Assembly (NCBI GenBank): GCA_005518205.2
Contig: RFFC02000016.1
Location: 62,001 to 126,000 of the forward strand
DNA length: 64,000 bases
Origin: Hormoscilla sp. GUM202
GTDB lineage: Bacteria; Cyanobacteriota; Cyanobacteriia; Cyanobacteriales; Desertifilaceae
Reading direction: 5' to 3'
Shown: piece by piece, positions 18,599 through 27,865 of the stretch
Layout: each line of letters opens with the position of its first letter
Numbering within the stretch: the first letter of the stretch is position 1
Position numbers and translations under genes: made by a program
The notes under the pieces: generated by a model
What the model saw: the letters and a program-made list of their open reading frames with translations, nothing else
What the model was told of the DNA's origin: nothing
Database searches by the model: none

Positions 18599-19404
18599 GA
18601 GCAACAACCAAAAATTCCGGTAATTTCCATCGTCGAGGTTGAGAATAGAGATGAAAGGGGTTAACTCTATGTCGCCCCCCCAGCGCCACTGGGGCTGTAT
18701 ACCAGGGTCGCAGCCGCGAGTCGTAATCAGGCGATACTTTCAAGACAGTCATCAGAATTAACTTCAACTGACTCTTCTGTTTCTGCTCCCGGTTACTCTG
18801 TCTGTACAAATATCCGCACTGCTTTATTTTTTGGCACTTCTCTAATTTAGCCACCCTTAAACCAGCATCCTTTGTTTCCATGACCACATCTAACAGCGAT
18901 ATCTTCTCTTTTGTGCGGGTATGATGTCCCCCGGGTTTCGCCGTGCGTCCGGGGGACATCAAGCTCTCAGAAGATATCGAACGGCTCTGCCTGGGAACGG
19001 GTTCGGGCGGCTGGGGATATCGATCGCCAATATTTTCCTTGTCAGCCCCAGGGCTAACGTCGCTTATATTGCTCTATTGAGCAAAGGCTTACGCTGCAAG
19101 CCAGAAGGCTACGTACAGTCAAAACGGTCCGGACTATTGCTCGATCGTCATCATCCACCAGCATAAATTTCCAATAGGTCGCCTCTGTCTCTTGATAGGA
19201 GTTAGACAACATTAAATCAGATAGTTAGTCAAGGTACCGCTCATCTGACTGACTTGACTCGCACAACTTTTTTTCTTGAACTCACATTAATTAATTATTC
19301 TTAACAACAAACAACTAACAGCTAACAACAAACAAAAAATCAGGGCTCGATCGGGCAGCGGAGGGGGCCCAGCATCGGAAGGCGTCGGGCCCTGCCCCTG
19401 CAAC
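18599..19404. other. Spacer with palindromic repeats, no gene
   Basis: About 800 bases without a supported gene. At 18898-18975 lies a repeat unit containing ATATCTTCTCTTTTGTGCGGG followed by a palindrome of GATGTCCCCCGGG and its complement; related copies occur near 21205 and 35910. A half copy of the GGCTCTGCCTGGGAACG family lies at 18983. The rest (19200-19345) is AT-rich with AACAACTAACA strings. An open frame on the minus strand (18564-18962) runs through the repeat and into the TPR gene, and I do not accept it. Confidence 0.5.
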
Positions 19405-20922
19405 TTAAAACTCGAAACTCTCTTCACCGGTACCTTGATGTATGGTTTTTACCCATTTCAGGCGTTTAGGTCTGACTGAGATCCGGGCAGCGGTACTAGC
19501 GACAATCAGCAACCAGTGCAGCATATATAAAGTGCCGCGCATTGTCTGAAGTAAGGTCACCAAAATTTTCCGCAGACTGGCGCACTCTCCCGACTCTTTA
19601 GAGATCCGCCGCAAACCCGTAAACATGGCCACCAATGACATGCCCAGCATCAGAGCAGTCATCGGACTCAGCACCGGCAGTCGGTTGCGAGCGATCGCCA
19701 TCAAGCAGTCTGGCAGAGCAGCATTGGGTAAGAAATACTGGATCATCCAGAACATGAACATATCCCAAGTTTTGCGCCACCCCATCCGGTTGCTAAAAAT
19801 CAGCCGCCAGTAGTCCAGATAGCGTTGATATCCCCCTTCGCTCCAGCGGTTGCGCTGATGCCAAAGGGATAGAGCACTGGTAACACCTTCTTCAAGCACA
19901 GCGGGTTCGAGCATAAATTCAATATCCCACTGGTTCAGATGTAAGCGGATAGTTAAATCCAGGTCATCAGTGATCGTCTCCTCATTCCAGCCCCCACAGC
20001 TATACATTGCCTCCCGGCGGACGAACTGACCGTTACCCCGCAGTTCTCCAATGCCGGAGATCGCGGTCCGCTGCTGCTGGAAATAGCTATCGAGGCCCAT
20101 TTCAGCGCTTTGTCCCCGGGTCCAGAAGTTGACCCCCTCATTAGCGATCGCCTTGCGCATCTGCACCGCCCCCACCTGGGACCGTTGAAACATCGGCAAC
20201 ACCCGTTTGAGCATATCCGGCTTCACCTGAGCATCAGCATCAAAGACCGCCAAGACCTCCCCTTTTGTCAGGGGCAATACCTGATTTAGGGCCCCTGATT
20301 TCCCGCCAGTAGCATTTGCTGCACGGCGGAGCACTTTCAGCTGGTCATATTTTGTCTGCATGCTTGACAACACCAGTGCTGTTGAGTCTGTACTATAATC
20401 GTCTATCACCCATACTTCATATCTTTCGCTAGGATAGTCCTGATTGCAGAGCATCTGCACCAGCCTACCAATGACAGCTTCTTCATTTTTCGCTGCCACC
20501 AGCAAAGATACATAGGGCCATTCACAGAGGGGTTCATCCGACAATGGTTTTGGCACCAGCAATCTTTGAGCAGTCAACACCCGCACCGCATGAATTGACA
20601 TGATCGCAGTCATCCCGACCACGAACCCAAAACCCCAAGAAAATAAATGTAGGGCGATCGTCCCACTCCAAATCACGATCAACAGCACAGCTGCTTTGCG
20701 TCTGCGTCCTGAATAGCCCCGATACTCAACCGATGTCTCGACCGAAGCATCTCTTTGTGTATCTTGACAAGTCTGAGAGGCGCCGCAGCCCGTAGAGGCA
20801 GCGCAGCCCGTAGAGGCGAGCGGTGAGTGCTTGTCAACAGAGACAGCAGGTTTGTCAGACAATAAGCTACAAGCCTCCTCTATTGAGTAGCCATCCTTTT
20901 CTGACCAGGAATTCTCCGACAT
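19405..20922 (-). CDS. Membrane glycosyltransferase family 2 (cellulose synthase-like)
   Basis: 505 residues. Two hydrophobic helices near residues 76-115 precede a GT2 domain with VSLLVAAKNEEAVIGRLV, the DDYSTDST nucleotide-binding motif, DADAQ as the metal-binding DxD, TDDLDLTIRLH as the catalytic aspartate region and QRNRW as the Q-x-x-RW motif. Further membrane helices follow at about 375-480. This is the layout of processive beta-glycan synthases and related exopolysaccharide enzymes. Residues 32-48 (PLASTGCAASTGCGAS) are low-complexity and come from an in-frame repeat at about 20777-20830. No neighbours hint at the polymer made. Confidence 0.85.
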   Translation of the reverse strand: MSENSWSEKDGYSIEEACSLLSDKPAVSVDKHSPLASTGCAASTGCGASQTCQDTQRDASVETSVEYRGYSGRRRKAAVLLIVIWSGTIALHLFSWGFGFVVGMTAIMSIHAVRVLTAQRLLVPKPLSDEPLCEWPYVSLLVAAKNEEAVIGRLVQMLCNQDYPSERYEVWVIDDYSTDSTALVLSSMQTKYDQLKVLRRAANATGGKSGALNQVLPLTKGEVLAVFDADAQVKPDMLKRVLPMFQRSQVGAVQMRKAIANEGVNFWTRGQSAEMGLDSYFQQQRTAISGIGELRGNGQFVRREAMYSCGGWNEETITDDLDLTIRLHLNQWDIEFMLEPAVLEEGVTSALSLWHQRNRWSEGGYQRYLDYWRLIFSNRMGWRKTWDMFMFWMIQYFLPNAALPDCLMAIARNRLPVLSPMTALMLGMSLVAMFTGLRRISKESGECASLRKILVTLLQTMRGTLYMLHWLLIVASTAARISVRPKRLKWVKTIHQGTGEESFEF

Positions 20923-21650
20923 AAGTACTTTTACATTAGAATTATTTTTGACACATAATAGTCATACCTCGTCGAATCTCAATCCTGATGTCCTGTTTGC
21001 CGCCTGGTCTCCTGGGTAGTGCTTCTAGAGCTCCCAGGAGACACGGCCACCAGTTGTGCAGCGCTTCGATGTGCTCTGCGCGCGCTAATCGCACTGCTTA
21101 ATGTACTCTGCGTGCGCTATTCGCACTACGCAGAGCATTAATCGCACATCGGTATCTCCCCGTCCTTGTGCGATTAGGCGGCTGTCCGGAGAGACCTTGC
21201 CCCGATATCTTCTCTTTTGTGCGGGTCCCCACCAGTTGTGCGACTAGCGTTTCCGGGAGACATCGAACTTCGAGAAGCTATCGAAGGGGGACACTCGGGC
21301 ACAGCCGCAAGTCCAATCGACGAATTCGCTTTCTGTTTCATACGCACGCTCCCGGCCCCCACCGCTGCACGGGGATTCCCTCTATTATAGGCAATTAGAT
21401 CGCCTCGTTCCCACGGCTCTGCCTGGGAATGTAATCTTTGTTAAACTAGTGATTGCCCTCGTTCCCACGGCTCTGCCTGGGAACGTGCCGGGACTGGCGA
21501 TCGCCTGCTCTACTGTGCTGGGACTGTGCGAGACTGGTGATAGGGTACTGCCTATGACAACAGACAACTGACCACGTACCAGTATCCAGCCACCCGATGC
21601 CAGCTCCCATGCTCACAACTAACCACTAACAACTGACAGAAGATGGGAGT
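20923..21650. repeat. Spacer packed with palindromic repeats
   Basis: No gene. It contains a GTGCTCTGCGCGCGCTAATCGCAC-like cluster (21060-21180), a copy of the ATATCTTCTCTTTTGTGCGGG unit near 21205 with a GGGAGACATCGA continuation, and two copies of GCCTCGTTCCCACGGCTCTG at about 21403 and 21457. The last 80 bases are CAACTGACCAC-type simple sequence leading to the next gene. Confidence 0.7.
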
Positions 21651-22049
21651 ATGGACCACCTAGAGAAGATCCAGCCAGCCGATAACCGCGCCGTGGGTGT
21701 ATATCTGCCTTACTACCAAGGGAACAAGCGGACATGGTTACCGAAAGCGATCGGCCTCTATCAAAAGGCGTCTTTGGAAGGTGAGCGTAAAATAGAAGGG
21801 GGTGAAAGCATCCTGTTCCTGGCAACGTGGTTAGTTTCTACCTTACCAGCAGATATGACTCGTTGCCAGCTCCAGTTTGATGGCAATGCGGATCTGACTT
21901 ACGAACTGGATCTGGTAAATCATATGTTTGTCGATTTCCTGATTGAGGTGATGATGAACTACAAGCGTTCTCAGGTGACAGATTTTCCACAAGCTTTTTA
22001 CCGTAAGCTGTTACGCTTGGATGCGGATGAAGAAGAAGAAGATGAATAA
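21651..22049 (+). CDS. Conserved cyanobacterial protein of unknown function
   Basis: A 132-residue soluble protein with no membrane segments. It has an N-terminal YLPYYQGNKRTWLPKAIGLY block, a central FLATWLVSTLPADMTRCQL region and a very acidic tail (DADEEEEDE). I recall similar proteins next to phosphotransacetylase-like genes in cyanobacteria, but no function. It overlaps the start region of the following gene (proposed ATG at 22042) by 8 bases, suggesting translational coupling. Confidence 0.7.
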   Translation: MDHLEKIQPADNRAVGVYLPYYQGNKRTWLPKAIGLYQKASLEGERKIEGGESILFLATWLVSTLPADMTRCQLQFDGNADLTYELDLVNHMFVDFLIEVMMNYKRSQVTDFPQAFYRKLLRLDADEEEEDE

Positions 22050-23289
22050 TTCTGTCGGAGAGGAGAAGGTGCCAAAGTACTCTAGATATCTCCTAGTTGG
22101 CTCTCTGGAGGCTAACACTGGTAAGTCAGCTACCGTTCTGGGACTGGCGAGTCAGTTGCGCGAGAAGGGACTGCCCATAGTCTACGGGAAGCCTCTGGGA
22201 AACAGTATCGGCTCGAAAAATGCACGTTCCCAGGCAGAGCCATGGGAACGAGGGCCCCAAGTAGGGGACGCAGATGTTGAGTTTATTGCCTCAACTCTGG
22301 AACTGCCACCCGCTCTCCTGCTACCAACAATTCTGTGTGTGGATGAGCAGTCGATTGAAACTGGCCTATCTGTGGGTAAAGATTCGTCTGCGAAGAAGCT
22401 ACGCGATCGGTCCGCGGACGGCCCGAAAAATCGAACAGGCAGGTCAGGGTTACTTGAAATTTACTCCCAAGTGCCGTCGGACTCTCTGGTGTTGCTGGAA
22501 GGACCAGGAACGTTAGCAGAGGGTAGTTTATTTAATTTGTCTTTGCTACAGATAGCGACGGTGGTAGAGGCAGCGGTGCTACTGGTGGCGAGATTTAACT
22601 CAGAAGGGATGGTGGATGAGCTGTTGTCGGCAAAACAGCGCCTGGGCGATCAGTTGGTGGGAGTGTTGATTAACGATATTACCAATGAAAAGCGCGGAAA
22701 TGTCCAACAAACCATTGTACCGTTTTTGGAAGCTCAGGGGATACCGGTGTTGGGCAAATTGCCCAGAAGCAATTTACTCCAAAGTGTAAGTGTTTTTGAA
22801 CTGGTGCAGCAGCTAGATGCTGAGGTACTCTGTTGCCCAGACAGGCTAGATTTGATGGTGGAAAGCCTGAGAGTCGGGGCGATGAATGTTAACTCGGCGC
22901 TAAGATATTTCGCGAAAGGGGAAAATATGGCGGTGGTGACGGGAGGCGATCGCACGGATTTGCAGCTAGCAGCCCTGGAGACTTCTACTCAATGTCTGGT
23001 GCTGACAGGTCTGATCCCACCCTCGGAGATGATCCTCAACCGGGCGGAAGAGTTAGAGGTGCCGATTCTGTCGGTTGACAAAGATACCCTGAGTACGATA
23101 GAAATCATTGACAGTACTTTTGGCAGAGTGCGCCTGCGGGAACCGGTGAAGGTGGAATGCATCCAAAAGCTGATGGCATCTCATTTTGATATTGACAGAT
23201 TGCTGGAACTGCTGGGCCGCATCCCGGAGCACGAGCGCATAAGCGAGTGCGGAGAGGAGAGGACTGTGGCTCCGGCTGGGAAGGGTTGA
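22042..23289 (+). CDS. Phosphotransacetylase-family protein (BioD-like P-loop plus DRTGG domain)
   Basis: About 415 residues from the ATG at 22042 (an ATG at 22027 adds five). An N-terminal BioD/CobB-type ATPase fold has Walker A GSLEANTGKSATVLG; LVLLEGPGTLAEGSL forms the second motif. A C-terminal DRTGG-type domain (MAVVTGGDRTDLQLAALE) follows from about residue 290. This is the regulatory half of long phosphotransacetylases, found as a stand-alone protein in cyanobacteria; its role is unknown. Two segments, about 22218-22260 (KNARSQAEPWERGP) and about 22396-22450 (LRDRSADGPKNRTGR), interrupt otherwise conserved sequence and correspond to palindromic repeats inserted in frame. Confidence 0.8.
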   Translation: MNNSVGEEKVPKYSRYLLVGSLEANTGKSATVLGLASQLREKGLPIVYGKPLGNSIGSKNARSQAEPWERGPQVGDADVEFIASTLELPPALLLPTILCVDEQSIETGLSVGKDSSAKKLRDRSADGPKNRTGRSGLLEIYSQVPSDSLVLLEGPGTLAEGSLFNLSLLQIATVVEAAVLLVARFNSEGMVDELLSAKQRLGDQLVGVLINDITNEKRGNVQQTIVPFLEAQGIPVLGKLPRSNLLQSVSVFELVQQLDAEVLCCPDRLDLMVESLRVGAMNVNSALRYFAKGENMAVVTGGDRTDLQLAALETSTQCLVLTGLIPPSEMILNRAEELEVPILSVDKDTLSTIEIIDSTFGRVRLREPVKVECIQKLMASHFDIDRLLELLGRIPEHERISECGEERTVAPAGKG

Positions 23290-23889
23290 AGGTGAATAGG
23301 GAACAAAGACGGAAGGCGGCCAAAAAGAAAGGTAAAGGCGATCGCGGTATCGGTGGTAATAATTGACTGACGGATATCTTGTGTTCCCTTCCTACTTCTG
23401 GCATTCAACAATTCCTTTTGCAGTCCAAAGCGATCTGGTATTTCCTTTAATGTGTTGCCGACATTCTCGTAACAGCGCTCGCAGTGGAGTGAGAGAGGAG
23501 GCGATCGCTATTTTATTATAGTCAGCCATGACAGCGGACTATTCCTTTTTACTGCTATCCCCGAAAATAGGTGGAATTATTTGAGCGAACTATCTTTCTT
23601 TTGGTAAACTTAGATCGATCGGGCGCTCTCCTGTTTGGAGAAGATTCCTGCTTCCTTCCCCGGTCAGATTCTTCTGTTGGTTGACTGGGGGCAGGTGTTT
23701 GTTCAAAAATCGGACGGAGAGGTTGCGATTTTACGGGCCGCGGACGGCCCGCGCCCCCTTCGAGATGGCTCCCGATTTTTCCGGAACGGTACAGAAGGCG
23801 CGATCGCGTCTACCGTTCCGGAAAAATCGGAAGCTTCTTGGGTTTGCTCGCCTGGATCGGACTCTATAAAGATCTGGGACACCAATGGT
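23290..23889. other. Spacer with long palindrome
   Basis: No supported gene. It contains a GGCCGCGGACGGCCCG string at 23735-23750 and an almost perfect long palindrome at about 23771-23828, made of GATTTTTCCGGAACGGTA, a centre with GCGATCGC, and its complement. The same ends occur inside the DUF4335 gene and near 35830. Confidence 0.6.
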
Positions 23890-24532
23890 TTATCTGGCTG
23901 TGCGGAAACCTCTGATTTTGTAATGTCTGGGTTCGGCAATGAGAAAGCACTCCCCGATGCGCGAGGCGCAGTGCGAGTAGCGCGCGGTGTCTCGGTCGCT
24001 ACCGAGTCCTTCAGGACAAGAGCACGCGGAAGACGCCGCAGCCGAGTGCATCGGAGGCTTGTTTCTCAAGATGGGAATACTTGAAGTCCGCTTAGTCCCG
24101 TCTTCATCTGTGGTAAATAAGCTAGACTCAGGCGGCTTTTGATCCCGTTTAATCCTTGGAGGTTGAGCTAAAGTTTGTGAGTGTGGCAGTTCGACTTCCT
24201 GTTGTGGTAGTGGTAGGCTATCTGGCGTACCTGATAGATAATCTGGTTCTAGTAGCTGCTTCCTGTACCCGATCGCAAGAGTTGACCAGTTATCAGGCTC
24301 CCAAACAATTCTGCCTTGTGCTGGCGCAGCGGCTCCATCCGGCAAAGACTGAATTTTAGCACTTAGGGTGATGCTTCGTTTCAGGGAAGCCGAAACCAGA
24401 AAAATACTGCCGTAGATTAAAGTGTCTTGGGGAAGCCTATCGACTTGAAGTCTAATTTCACGGGCACCTGGGGTCAGCTGGTTGGGTTGCACGTCAACTT
24501 CAGAAATGCGCGATATCAGTTGACAGGGAACG

Positions 24533-25634
24533 GTGCGATTCGTTTAGCGTAAACTGACTTGACACAGTTTAAAAAAAAGAGACCGCTAGCAGGGTTCCAT
24601 TAGCCCTGACAACTTACAGGTGATGGTGGTGCAAGCCCACCCCGACTCTGCAGGAGTGAAAGCACCGTCCCTACAGTAGCGTCGTGTCCAGAGACGCCCA
24701 CCCATGTCGCTGCGATGTGCGATGCGCAGTGCGAATAGCGCGCGCTTTAGACATCGACGGGCAGGCGAGCGACAGGGTGGGCGCTCTCGGACACGATGGC
24801 ATCAATCTGTAAAGCGGGGGCGTTCCCAGGCAGAGCCGTGGGAACGAGGACGCACTGACTGGTAGCTTAAACCGGTTAACGTCAAGCAAGTAACTATGAT
24901 GAGCAAAAGCAAAGGTTCATATAAACGTCGTCAGTCAAAACCAGTGCAGCCAGGCTGATACACTGGCCCAAAAGGGAAAGGATACAGGTCATTGGCGGCT
25001 CGTTCCCCGACCAATAAGCACTGACAACAAACCCGGCGGAGAGAACCCATCTAACCTTTTTTTACTATGCGAATTCTATTGACAGGCCCGCCCGGGTCAG
25101 GAAAAAGCACCGTTGGAGAACTGCTGGCCGCCTTTCCCCTAATCCACCTGGATTCGTACGGGAGCGTAAAACACGTCGCCTGCGAGAAAAAATGGATAGT
25201 AGGAACGGACGATCTGCCGATACTGGAGAACGCAGTTTACGAAGGTATATCTGATAATCTCAAAGGCGTGGCGACAGTTTTAAAGCCCGACGTCACCATC
25301 GTTCTGGATCGTCCGGTGACGGAAATTCAGATGGTGTACGCTGAACGAGGCAACGATGAGACGAATGCTTTCGCCGACGAATTCCGGGCGCTGGCGGGAA
25401 ATACAAGTGAGGCGCTGAGATTAATAGAGAAATCCAAAGCTTTCGGTCGTGAGATGCGGGAAGCAGGATTTCGTGTCATGCACGACTACTGCCATGATAT
25501 CTGCCAGGGATGGCAGCAAAGGCCGTATCCATGACAAGGATGACGAAACTGAGTCCCCGGATGAGGTGAAAGTCTCACGTCCGGTTTTGAAGACGAGTCG
25601 GTACGGTGACGTACTGGCTTAGTTTAATGGAACG
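24533..25634 (+). mobile_element. Group II intron carrying a P-loop ORF
   Basis: The element starts GTGCGATTCG (group II consensus GUGYG) at 24533. Its first 500 bases hold stretches typical of bacterial CL-type introns (CTGACAACTTACAGG near 24608, GAGTGAAAGCACCGTCCC near 24654, GGCCCAAAAGGGAAAGG near 24964). Domain V is at about 25551-25590 (GAGTCCCCGGATGAGGTGAAAG and CTCACGTCCGGTTTTGAAG), followed by a domain VI hairpin with loop GTGA. Domain IV holds the ORF at 25067-25534. The 3' end is uncertain: AT at 25627-25628 fits the consensus, but exact repair of the host gene needs 25634. A copy of the GTTCCCAGGCAGAGCC palindrome sits inside the ribozyme at 24827-24855. No reverse transcriptase is present. 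Confidence 0.82.
25067..25534 (+). CDS. P-loop kinase-like protein encoded inside a group II intron
   Basis: 155 residues. Walker A LLTGPPGSGKSTVGELL lies at residues 4-20. The next strand is FPLIHLDSYG, where D may bind substrate or metal. VAYEG-like and VTIVLDRPVTEI segments follow, then a helical C-terminus. The size and plan resemble small nucleotide kinases or phage-type P-loop kinases; the substrate is unknown. It lies exactly where group II introns keep their reverse transcriptase (domain IV) and ends 16 bases before domain V. It has no HIP1 site and higher GC than its surroundings, which suggests separate origin. There is no clear ribosome-binding site before the ATG. Confidence 0.75.
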   Translation: MRILLTGPPGSGKSTVGELLAAFPLIHLDSYGSVKHVACEKKWIVGTDDLPILENAVYEGISDNLKGVATVLKPDVTIVLDRPVTEIQMVYAERGNDETNAFADEFRALAGNTSEALRLIEKSKAFGREMREAGFRVMHDYCHDICQGWQQRPYP

Positions 25635-25975
25635 ACAATGCGCACGAGCAAATCATGTGTACTGCCGTAGGCCAGTTGCCCCAAATGTAATGCTTGCGGA
25701 TAATTCCAGTCGCCCTCTTCTGCAGGTATGCCCATGACTGTTCCTCGCAATACCGGAAGTCTACTTGCGCTATTTTCTCCCGTGACTTCAATTCTCAGAT
25801 TGCACAAGCTGACTCGATCTGACTCAATCGACACCACTGGTCCTTTGAGCGACCAAATGGTTGCGCCTTGACCGTCTAAAATCAGGGGACGATCGATCGC
25901 AATCGGACCTGCATACTCTCCGCCAGAAGGCCGCAATTGCAACGTAGCGTAGTCCTCTAAGGAATCCAGTTGCAT

Positions 25976-26283
25976 TTGTAGAGATAATCTCCCTTGTTTG
26001 CCTACTGGCTGAACTTTGCCGAAAGGTTTTGTTTCTGGTTCTGAAAATGGTTCCGCAACTTGCTATCGTTCAATATGCTGTTGCGCCGATCCCAGCCGAC
26101 GAACTAGCCGACGAACCAGCCAGCGTTTGAGTTCTTCTATTCGTCTCAACATTATACCCAGTTACCATTCTTCTGTAGTATATTTTTTGCCCCCTGCCTC
26201 CGGGATCATACCTTCCTACTCAATTCTACTACGATCGAACGCAACTTGGGATGAGACTACCCCGGTGTTATAGACCAGGACCT
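25976..26283. other. Spacer, remnants only
   Basis: About 300 bases between two minus-strand remnants. I see no gene, tRNA or strong hairpin. Confidence 0.4.
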
Positions 26284-26890
26284 TTATCTGTTAATTATCT
26301 GCACTTCCACCATCCTACCGTGGGGTTCCTGAGAAAGCCGGAATTGCACGCCGTCTTTTAATTCAATAGCCGACCCTGGTTGCCCTGGCTGAGGACTAGG
26401 TGCAACTGGATTACCATTAGGAGAAGTTAGGGAAGTAATATTTTGGTTTATTAGTAGCCATTTTCCCTGATAAAATACGCAGTAAGCTTGAGGTGTTTTG
26501 TCAGCTTCTTCGCCGGAAAATACATTATCAAATGCGTGCCATTTGAACAAATATAGATCATTGTATACAGCCAACTCACCATCGAGCGTCCACTGACCGG
26601 GACGACGTTCCGATCGCAGTCTCAGGATAGGGATAGTACCCTTTTGTTTTGTACCACAAAATGAACATTGTACATTAGCGTGGTCGTGTAAAATGAACCA
26701 ATGACTGGGACAATTAGGATTCTGACACGGCAAAAGCAGATCCCAAGTTTTGAGCAACCTTTTCTCCCATTCGATCGCTGCCGGGCGCTCATTGGGCGAG
26801 TGTAAGCCTTTAATAAACGCCCTTTCAAACAGCGTTCTGAGGATCGGTCCAAAAACACTGTATGGGATCTGCAAATCTTTTGGTCGATTG
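26284..26890 (-). pseudogene. C-terminal remnant of a kinase-associated (YegI/TerY-C-like) protein
   Basis: The frame reads QIPYSVFGPILRTLFERAF, GLHSPNERPAAIEWEKRL, then a zinc-ribbon-like CQNPNCPSHWFI and CSFCGT, then an unrelated beta-rich tail. The first two blocks are typical of the end of a serine/threonine kinase domain fused to a metal-binding domain, as in the TerY-phosphatase-kinase triads. The kinase ATP-binding half is missing. The frame is open at its 5' end without a fitting start codon, and it abuts the VWA remnant. Identification of the triad is inference from pattern. Confidence 0.55.
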
Positions 26891-26916
26891 GTCCCGAAAA
26901 CTGTCTTGAAACTCCT

Positions 26917-27282
26917 TTACCTCATCGTCACATCTTCATAAGCCTGCTTTTGGAAAGATTTAACAGTTCTTCCATCTTCGTTACGAGTTTCAATCCATCC
27001 CCTCTTCTCGTAATCCTTCGCCACATCTGGGGGAACTTTACCTTCAAGTGCTCGCCCGTACCAGCTCTTCATAGAAGCACTGGCATCTAACGCCACACCT
27101 GTACGCCAGCCTTCAGCTTCACTTCCTTGAGGTTCCATCAGGATGGTAAACTGAACCTGGAGTTCTGTGCCCGTGTTGCGAACATTGACCTTTCCCAGCT
27201 CTTTTGCTGTCTGGTTGCTGGGAATGGCAAAATCTTCTGTAGGCGATCGCTGCTGCCCAAAAAAACGGTCGTATATTGACAT
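26917..27282 (-). pseudogene. VWA-domain protein, N-terminal remnant
   Basis: Starting at the ATG 27280-27282, the product reads MSIYDRFFGQQRSPTEDFAI and contains VALDASASMKSWYGRAL, the MIDAS-like DxSxS motif of von Willebrand A domains, then KDYEKRGWIETRNEDGR. It stops after 121 residues, where a VWA protein needs at least 200 more. The end falls into kinase-remnant sequence, so one deletion probably removed the rest of the VWA gene, any phosphatase gene and the start of the kinase. Confidence 0.7.
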
Positions 27283-27286
27283 AGTT

Positions 27287-27540
27287 TCACCTTTTATGTT
27301 GTGGCATTATCGTCTTCAGATAACTTCGGATACATCTTGAGATACCTCTTGATTGGGGAATGCGAATCACAAATTCAGTTTCTCCTTTAGGGAGGTTAAA
27401 TATGAATTTTCCGGGCATTCCATCTGGCCACTCTGCCAGCTGTCGCCCAGAAGAGTCGAAGACACGACCAGTAGGCGCGACGATAGTATCTTCTGACATT
27501 AGCTCGCCAAAGATAACGCCCCAAATGTCAGCCTCATCTA
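27287..27540 (-). pseudogene. Unknown protein fragment upstream of the VWA remnant
   Basis: The frame encodes LDEADIWGVIFGELMSEDTI, then RVFDSSGRQLAEWPDGMPGK and FNLPKGETEFVIRI. At its 3' end another frame (KRYLKMYPKLSEDDNATT) fits better and stops just before the VWA ATG, which suggests a frameshift near 27350. The frame begins after a stop codon without an upstream start, so the N-terminus is missing or starts at MSEDTI (27499). I do not recognise the family; the context suggests it belonged to the same cluster. Confidence 0.4.
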
Positions 27541-27865
27541 AACTAGCTTATGTTAAGAAATGTAAAAAGATGATCTATTTCTGGGAGAGGCTTTCAGCCA
27601 ATTTAACAAAAATTTCCATAGTTGAGTTTAATTATGCACACCTACTTAAGTGCGAGGGCCCAGATGATGGAGGTTTGCCTGCCCAAAAAACAGCTGAGGC
27701 CCTGTTGCAGTCAGTTCCGCAAATCCAGGGAATCTAGAGTCCGATGACTGGAACGGCCAGTGCTGCCAAAGCTCCCGACCGCATCAAGTCAGCAAAATTG
27801 TACCCATAACTCCTCGGCATGTGCTACAATAGCTAGGTTGTTCAGCCAAATAAAACTCACTGGCT
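27541..27865. other. Spacer upstream of the DprA-like gene
   Basis: No gene recognised. A plausible -10 box TACAAT lies at 27825-27830, about 36 bases before the TTG start of the next gene; no good -35 box at 17 bases. Confidence 0.35.

Larger units (their letters stand above)
23890..25975 (-). pseudogene. Beta-helix-like stress-cluster protein split by a group II intron
   Basis: On the minus strand the 5' part (25975 down to about 25635) reads LQLRPSGGEYAGPIAIDRPL and LILDGQGATIWSLKGPVVSI, a pattern of right-handed beta-helix proteins. The 3' part continues after the intron as CQLISRISEVDV and LTPGAREIRLQVDRLPQDTL. Removing 24533-25634 joins IVV and PCQL in frame. The intron lies in the opposite orientation, so it cannot be spliced from this gene's mRNA; the gene is therefore dead. 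Its tail (from about 24080 leftward) is made of repeat sequence. A conserved segment before RGTVMGIPAEEGDW also appears shortened. The function is unknown; homologues I recall sit near VWA/kinase genes. Confidence 0.7.

Noticed and set aside
18564..18962. 132-residue frame on the minus strand
   Set aside because: It runs through a palindromic repeat and overlaps the end of the TPR-glycosyltransferase gene; no family resemblance.
23635..24084. 149-residue frame on the plus strand
   Set aside because: It translates a long palindrome and repeat sequence and has no domain resemblance.
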